A DNA stretch of 64,000 nucleotides from Saprospiraceae bacterium (GTDB lineage Bacteria; Bacteroidota; Bacteroidia; Chitinophagales; Saprospiraceae). The first letter of the stretch is position 1, and each line of letters starts with the position of its first letter. Below, in pieces: positions 61,013 to 64,000 of this stretch. A program made the translations under genes and the position numbers. The stretch spans positions 1 through 64,000 of the forward strand of contig JANQQI010000022.1 of assembly GCA_028285085.1 (NCBI GenBank). Direction: 5' to 3'. The notes beneath the pieces are model-generated. The model worked only from the letters and a program-made list of their open reading frames with translations. It ran no database searches and was not told the origin of the DNA.

Positions 61013-63262
61013 TTGAAGCGAATTGCAAATTACATCTTGGTCGTTTTGTTGACGACCGTTGCCCAAAACTTATCCGCCCGCCATATCATTGGCGGTGAGA
61101 TCACCTACGTATGTAATGGCAACGGGAATTACACTTTTACAATGTACGTCTATCGGGATTGTAGTTCTTTTGGTGCAGACTTTGACGAACCTGCGATTAT
61201 TACCATATACCGCCAAGATGGCTCGAGCTACACCCTGGAACAAAACCTTGAGGTATTCATTTTTGGAGAAATCAATACCATTCCTGCCGACGATAATCCT
61301 TGCTTACTGGTTCCACCCGGCGTTTGTGTAGAAGAAGCGCGCTATCAATTTGATATTAATTTACCGGTGTCGAGCACAGCAAGCTACCACGTGGTCTACC
61401 AACGGTGTTGCCGTAATAATACCATTACCAATATTGTTGATCCACAGGATGCTGGGGCCACCTATACTGTAGAGCTGACCCCCGAGGCACAACAAGTTTG
61501 TAATAACAGCCCAGTCTTCAACAATTTTCCACCAATCGTCATCTGCGCCAACGAGCCTCTGGTTTTTGACCACGGTGCGACGGATTCAGATGGAGATCAA
61601 TTGGTGTATGAGTTTTGTAATCCCTTACTGGGAGGTGGTGTTTTTGGAACACAGGAGAATCCCGGTGATCCAACCGAATGCAGCGGTGTAGCACCTAATC
61701 CTGCCTGTCCACCACCTTTTGATCTGGTGCCGTTCCTTTTCCCGGACTACGATGCGCTTAATCCAATGGGAGGTGCTCCCCAGGTGGAGATTGATCCCAA
61801 TACGGGATTAATTACCGGGACACCCACGATTCAGGGACAGTTTGTGGTGGGGGTTTGTGTCAGTGAATTTCGTAATGGTGTGTTGTTGAGTACGGTGCGA
61901 CGTGACTTTCAGTTTAATGTGACCAGTTGTGAACCTACAGTTCTGGCTCAGATCGATTACGATGAATTGATCAATGGCGATGCTTTCGTGATTAATTCTT
62001 GTGGTACCGAAACGGTGACTTTTGATAACTTGAGTATTCAGGAGCAATTCATAGAGGAGTTCTTTTGGGAGTTCGAAATTGATGGCCAAACAGAAACCTT
62101 TACGGATTGGGATCCCACGATCACTTTCCCGGGCTTAGGCACCTACCAAGGTGTTCTAGTCCTCAATCCGGGACTGACCTGTGGTGATACGGCCGATATC
62201 TTTGTGAATGTCTTCCCGGATATTGAATCTGAGTTTGAATTTGAGTACGATACTTGTGTGGCCGGACCAGTAGTATTTACTGATTTGTCCTTTTCTGATG
62301 CCGGACCAAACACCATCACCGATTGGGAATGGGATTTTGCCGGCGTTGGCTCATCAACCGAACAAAATCCGTCCTTTCAATTTATGAGCCCGGGGGACTT
62401 GCCCGTATCGCTCACCGTGACGGATATCAATAATTGTGTTGAAACCGAAACGCAGATTATACCGTGGTATCCAGCTCCGGCGGTGATCATCGTCGAGCCA
62501 AATTCGTTTATTGGTTGCGAACCAATGGAGGTATTTTTTAATAACCTATCCTTTCCGATTGATTCGACCTACGACATCGTCTGGACCTTTGGAGATGGCA
62601 CCACGAGTAATGAAATTAGCCCGACCCATGTTTACGAGGAAGAAGGCATCTACGATATTTCGCTCGAAGTAACTTCACCTATCGGTTGCTTCGCTAGTGA
62701 TGCATGGGACAATTGGATCACAGTTCGGCCGTCTCCGATTGCTGATTTTATTTATAGTCCGCAAGAGATCAGTAGTTTTGATCCTACGGTGACCTTCACA
62801 GATCAATCCATCGAAGCGAGTGCCTGGTATTGGGACTTCGATAATGAAGCCTTTTCCCTGGAAACCGATCCGGTGTATACATTTCAGGATACCGGCTTAC
62901 AGGTCGTGACCTTGATTGTGACCCACGAGAGTGGCTGCCAAGATACGATGATCCAATTGCTGGATGTCGTTCCGCGCGTGACTTACTTTTTGCCCAACGC
63001 CTTCACGCCGAATAGCGATGATCTCAACGACTTTTTTCTAGGGACGGGAAAACTTGAGGGCATGACCAATTTCGAGTTGTTGATCTGGAATCGTTGGGGC
63101 GAACTGGTATTCGAAACGCGTGATCCTACCGAAGGTTGGAACGGCCAAAAAAATAATAATGGTGTGGTCTCTCCGAATGGTGTCTATGTTTGTATTGTCC
63201 GTTACACTGGACCTCGTGGTCAAGACTTCCTACTTAAGGGCTACGCAACGCTTGTCCGCTGA
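61013..63262 (+). CDS. Gliding-motility-type T9SS (type B) adhesin with PKD domains
   Basis: The 749-residue protein has a signal peptide (MKRIANYILVVLLTTVAQ, cleaved near LSA). A Cys-rich N-terminal domain found in Bacteroidota adhesins follows (HIIGGEITYVC, VYRDCSS, VVYQRCCRNN). Several PKD-like domains come next (WTFGDGTTSNEISPTHVYEEEG, WYWDFDNEAFSLETDPVYTF). The C-terminal gliding-motility (CHU_C) domain has FLPNAFTPNSDDLNDFFLG and NRWGELVFE and ends LKGYATLVR. Export is by the type IX system, type B sorting. No in-frame ATG gives a signal peptide; the start is TTG at 61013. A paralog follows. Confidence 0.88.
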   Translation: MKRIANYILVVLLTTVAQNLSARHIIGGEITYVCNGNGNYTFTMYVYRDCSSFGADFDEPAIITIYRQDGSSYTLEQNLEVFIFGEINTIPADDNPCLLVPPGVCVEEARYQFDINLPVSSTASYHVVYQRCCRNNTITNIVDPQDAGATYTVELTPEAQQVCNNSPVFNNFPPIVICANEPLVFDHGATDSDGDQLVYEFCNPLLGGGVFGTQENPGDPTECSGVAPNPACPPPFDLVPFLFPDYDALNPMGGAPQVEIDPNTGLITGTPTIQGQFVVGVCVSEFRNGVLLSTVRRDFQFNVTSCEPTVLAQIDYDELINGDAFVINSCGTETVTFDNLSIQEQFIEEFFWEFEIDGQTETFTDWDPTITFPGLGTYQGVLVLNPGLTCGDTADIFVNVFPDIESEFEFEYDTCVAGPVVFTDLSFSDAGPNTITDWEWDFAGVGSSTEQNPSFQFMSPGDLPVSLTVTDINNCVETETQIIPWYPAPAVIIVEPNSFIGCEPMEVFFNNLSFPIDSTYDIVWTFGDGTTSNEISPTHVYEEEGIYDISLEVTSPIGCFASDAWDNWITVRPSPIADFIYSPQEISSFDPTVTFTDQSIEASAWYWDFDNEAFSLETDPVYTFQDTGLQVVTLIVTHESGCQDTMIQLLDVVPRVTYFLPNAFTPNSDDLNDFFLGTGKLEGMTNFELLIWNRWGELVFETRDPTEGWNGQKNNNGVVSPNGVYVCIVRYTGPRGQDFLLKGYATLVR

Positions 63263-63610
63263 TGCGTTACATTCTCCTGCCAGCCTGTGCCTGCAGGATG
63301 ACATTTTTGTGGATTCTATTTCCAATGTCCCAGAATTCCCCTATCTTGAAAGTGCTTTCCCGCAGTTAAAATCAAGAAAGACCTTATTTCATAAAGCTAC
63401 CCTGATCTAAAGCCAGCTGGATTTAGCTTTATTGTGGTGTCTTTAACTATCCATTATTTAGAGGCACATTCTAAAGCAATATTTAGATCAGTAGTCTGAT
63501 TTATGGTTCAAAATGGTGGGAGAAAATTTTGTTTTACAAAACAAAATCGGATGTATTGCTTTTAAATTAAATCACAACTTGCATTAACGACCGAGCAAAT
63601 ACGACGTATC
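63263..63610. other. Intergenic region between tandem adhesins
   Basis: This 348-base spacer contains a hairpin TCCTGC/GCAGGA at 63275-63298 just after the adhesin stop, probably a weak terminator. I see no other ORF or clear promoter boxes. Confidence 0.45.
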
Positions 63611-64000
63611 TTGGAAAATCATAACAAACTGAAACTAACGCTACTACTTGGGACACTATTGACCTTGCTGTCATATTATCCTCTCAATGCAGCTCACATC
63701 ATCGGCGGAGAAATGACTTATGTCTGCGATGGACCCGACGCGGCTAATCCTGGCAATAATTATTACGTCTTTACGATGAAAGTATACCGGGATTGTGCGG
63801 GAGGAGGAGCTTCCTTTGATTCTGCACCGGGGGCCTTTACAAACGGGACAGTATCCGTTTATCTCGGTAGCAGTATGGTTCCATTTATCCCCCAAATTAT
63901 ACTTCCTCCGCCAGTCATTACCGATATCGATCCTGATGAGAGTAATCCTTGTGTTCTGGTGCCGCCAAATGTTTGTGTAGAAGAGGGCATTTATGTGTTT
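63611..64000 (+). CDS. Second T9SS adhesin paralog, partial (runs off window end)
   Basis: The frame opens with TTG at 63611 and reads to the window end (130 codons). It has a signal peptide (LLLGTLLTLLSYYPLNA) followed by AHIIGGEMTYVCDG, KVYRDCAGGGASFDS and PCVLVPPNVCVEEG, closely matching the N-terminal domain of the gene at 61013. The start agrees with the TTG used by that paralog. The C-terminus, presumably with a sorting domain, is outside the window. Confidence 0.8.
   Translation, partial: MENHNKLKLTLLLGTLLTLLSYYPLNAAHIIGGEMTYVCDGPDAANPGNNYYVFTMKVYRDCAGGGASFDSAPGAFTNGTVSVYLGSSMVPFIPQIILPPPVITDIDPDESNPCVLVPPNVCVEEGIYVF

Overview
The window looks like a chromosomal segment of a Bacteroidota bacterium, most likely of the Saprospiria/Lewinella-like group. 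The evidence is: many secreted proteins with type IX secretion (T9SS) C-terminal sorting domains (type A and gliding-motility type B), a Bacteroidota-type LptD, TPR sensor kinases with HisKA_3 domains, arsenosugar-type radical SAM genes, few visible Shine-Dalgarno sites and several TTG starts. The taxonomic placement is an inference from gene content, not a database match.

Layout. 0-6 kb: a tRNA-Arg(TCG), then a minus-strand run of hypothetical protein, TPR histidine kinase, LuxR-type response regulator and caspase-family protease. 6-20 kb: a helical hypothetical protein, a GMC oxidoreductase, and envelope genes (lptD, an amidase, an MCE/MlaD protein, murB, an MsbA-like ABC exporter). 20-31 kb: acyl-ACP thioesterase, a YiiX-like lipoprotein, a DUF6438 lipoprotein, an M43 metalloprotease, an OmpA-family lipoprotein, arsS plus its peroxidase-like partner, a lipoprotein inorganic pyrophosphatase preceded by a probable MITE, a GNAT protein, and an ECF sigma operon. 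31-36 kb: lysA, a phosphohistidine phosphatase and valS. 36-45 kb: two paralogous T9SS cargo proteins, then a GH36 enzyme, kdtA and rfaE1 on one strand.

45-59 kb is the most unusual part. Five large secreted T9SS proteins lie head to tail in an A-B-A-B-C pattern. A1 and A2 are propeller-like proteins with a shared roughly 500-residue C-terminal module. B1 and B2 are paralogous zinc metalloproteases. C is a different metalloprotease fused to the A-type module. Three of the five (A1, A2, C) have palindromic sites with outer bases TATTTA...TAAATGC upstream, at four places in all, and three of those sites are followed about 10 bases later by TATTGC. This looks like a co-regulated, duplicated secreted protease locus with fusion evidence that the A module and the proteases work together.

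59-64 kb: a DUF6090 membrane protein, a divergent YrdC-fold protein, and two tandem gliding-motility-type adhesins, the second running off the window end. No rRNA, CRISPR array, prophage or intact insertion sequence was seen.
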